Source of the DNA: Planctomycetaceae bacterium
GTDB lineage: Bacteria > Planctomycetota > Phycisphaerae > SM23-33
NCBI GenBank assembly: GCA_021371965.1
Contig: JAJFVE010000152.1
Span: 1 to 15,071 of the forward strand
Direction: 5' to 3'
DNA: 15,071 nt
The notes below the pieces were generated by a model. It was not told where the DNA came from. It saw nothing but the letters and a program-made list of their open reading frames with translations, and did not search any database. Below are positions 14,931-15,071 of this stretch, in pieces (the stretch's first letter is position 1; every line of letters starts with the position of its first letter). A program made the position numbers and the translations under genes.

Positions 14931-15071
14931 ATGCCGCGAAGTCTTCGGGTCAATCTGGGCGGGTTTGTCTATCACGTGCTCAACCGCTCCAACGGGCGGC
15001 AGAGGCTGTTCCGCTGCGACGAGGACTACCCGTTGTTCCTCGACGTGCTGGCGGCCGCGCATGAGCGCGTG
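14931..15071 (+). CDS. RAYT (IS200-like Y1) transposase, N-terminus only
   Basis: The first 47 codons (MPRSLRVNLGGFVYHVLNRS, then NGRQRLFRCDEDYPLFLDVL) match the N-terminal strand of REP-associated tyrosine transposases, including the conserved YHVLNR-like block and the LF-x(4)-DY-x-x-F pattern. These single-strand transposases of the HUH superfamily act on REP hairpins. The HUH motif and catalytic Tyr would lie beyond the window. The ATG at 14931 has no strong Shine-Dalgarno, although AGAGG lies 15 bases upstream. The frame is open to the last base, so nothing indicates damage so far. Confidence 0.85.
   Translation, partial: MPRSLRVNLGGFVYHVLNRSNGRQRLFRCDEDYPLFLDVLAAAHERV

Overview
The window looks like accessory, sugar-degrading DNA of a PVC-group bacterium, most likely a planctomycete (perhaps Phycisphaerae). 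This rests on high G+C, a large PQQ-type propeller protein with an inserted Rossmann-like segment (an architecture I associate with planctomycetes), several divergent glycoside hydrolase families, IS200-like/RAYT transposase genes, and abundant palindromic intergenic repeats. The taxonomic call is inference from gene content and not a database match.

Layout, left to right. The left edge carries a K+ channel on the minus strand whose 3' end lies outside the window (1-753). Diverging from it is a GH29-like alpha-L-fucosidase (849-2210, +). A gene-free stretch of about 490 bases is filled with palindromic repeats. A GH42 beta-galactosidase follows on the minus strand (2704-4677). A 164-base hairpin element separates it from a secreted parallel beta-helix protein (4940-6934, +). 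After a cloverleaf-like palindrome comes a secreted PQQ-like beta-propeller protein on the minus strand (7083-9824). Diverging from that is a second, apparently leaderless beta-helix paralogue (10006-11994, +), then a uroporphyrinogen decarboxylase-superfamily protein (12170-13408, +). The right end holds a decayed RAYT fragment between inverted repeats (13485-13948), a lower-G+C membrane-anchored HEAT-repeat protein (14001-14846, +), and the first 47 codons of an apparently intact RAYT transposase that runs off the window (14931-15071).

The GH29-like enzyme, the GH42 enzyme and the two beta-helix proteins plausibly attack a fucose- and galactose-containing polysaccharide. The first beta-helix protein and the propeller have signal peptides, while the GH29, GH42 and second beta-helix proteins appear to be cytoplasmic. 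That suggests partial external or periplasmic cleavage followed by intracellular finishing. The genes do not form an operon: strand alternates almost gene by gene and most gaps contain a repeat element. No transporter, regulator, tRNA, rRNA or CRISPR array is visible. The most unusual items are the propeller/Rossmann-like fusion, the differently targeted beta-helix pair, the URO-D-like protein in a glycan locus, and the dense layered repeat families, one of which supplies the stop codon of the fucosidase gene.
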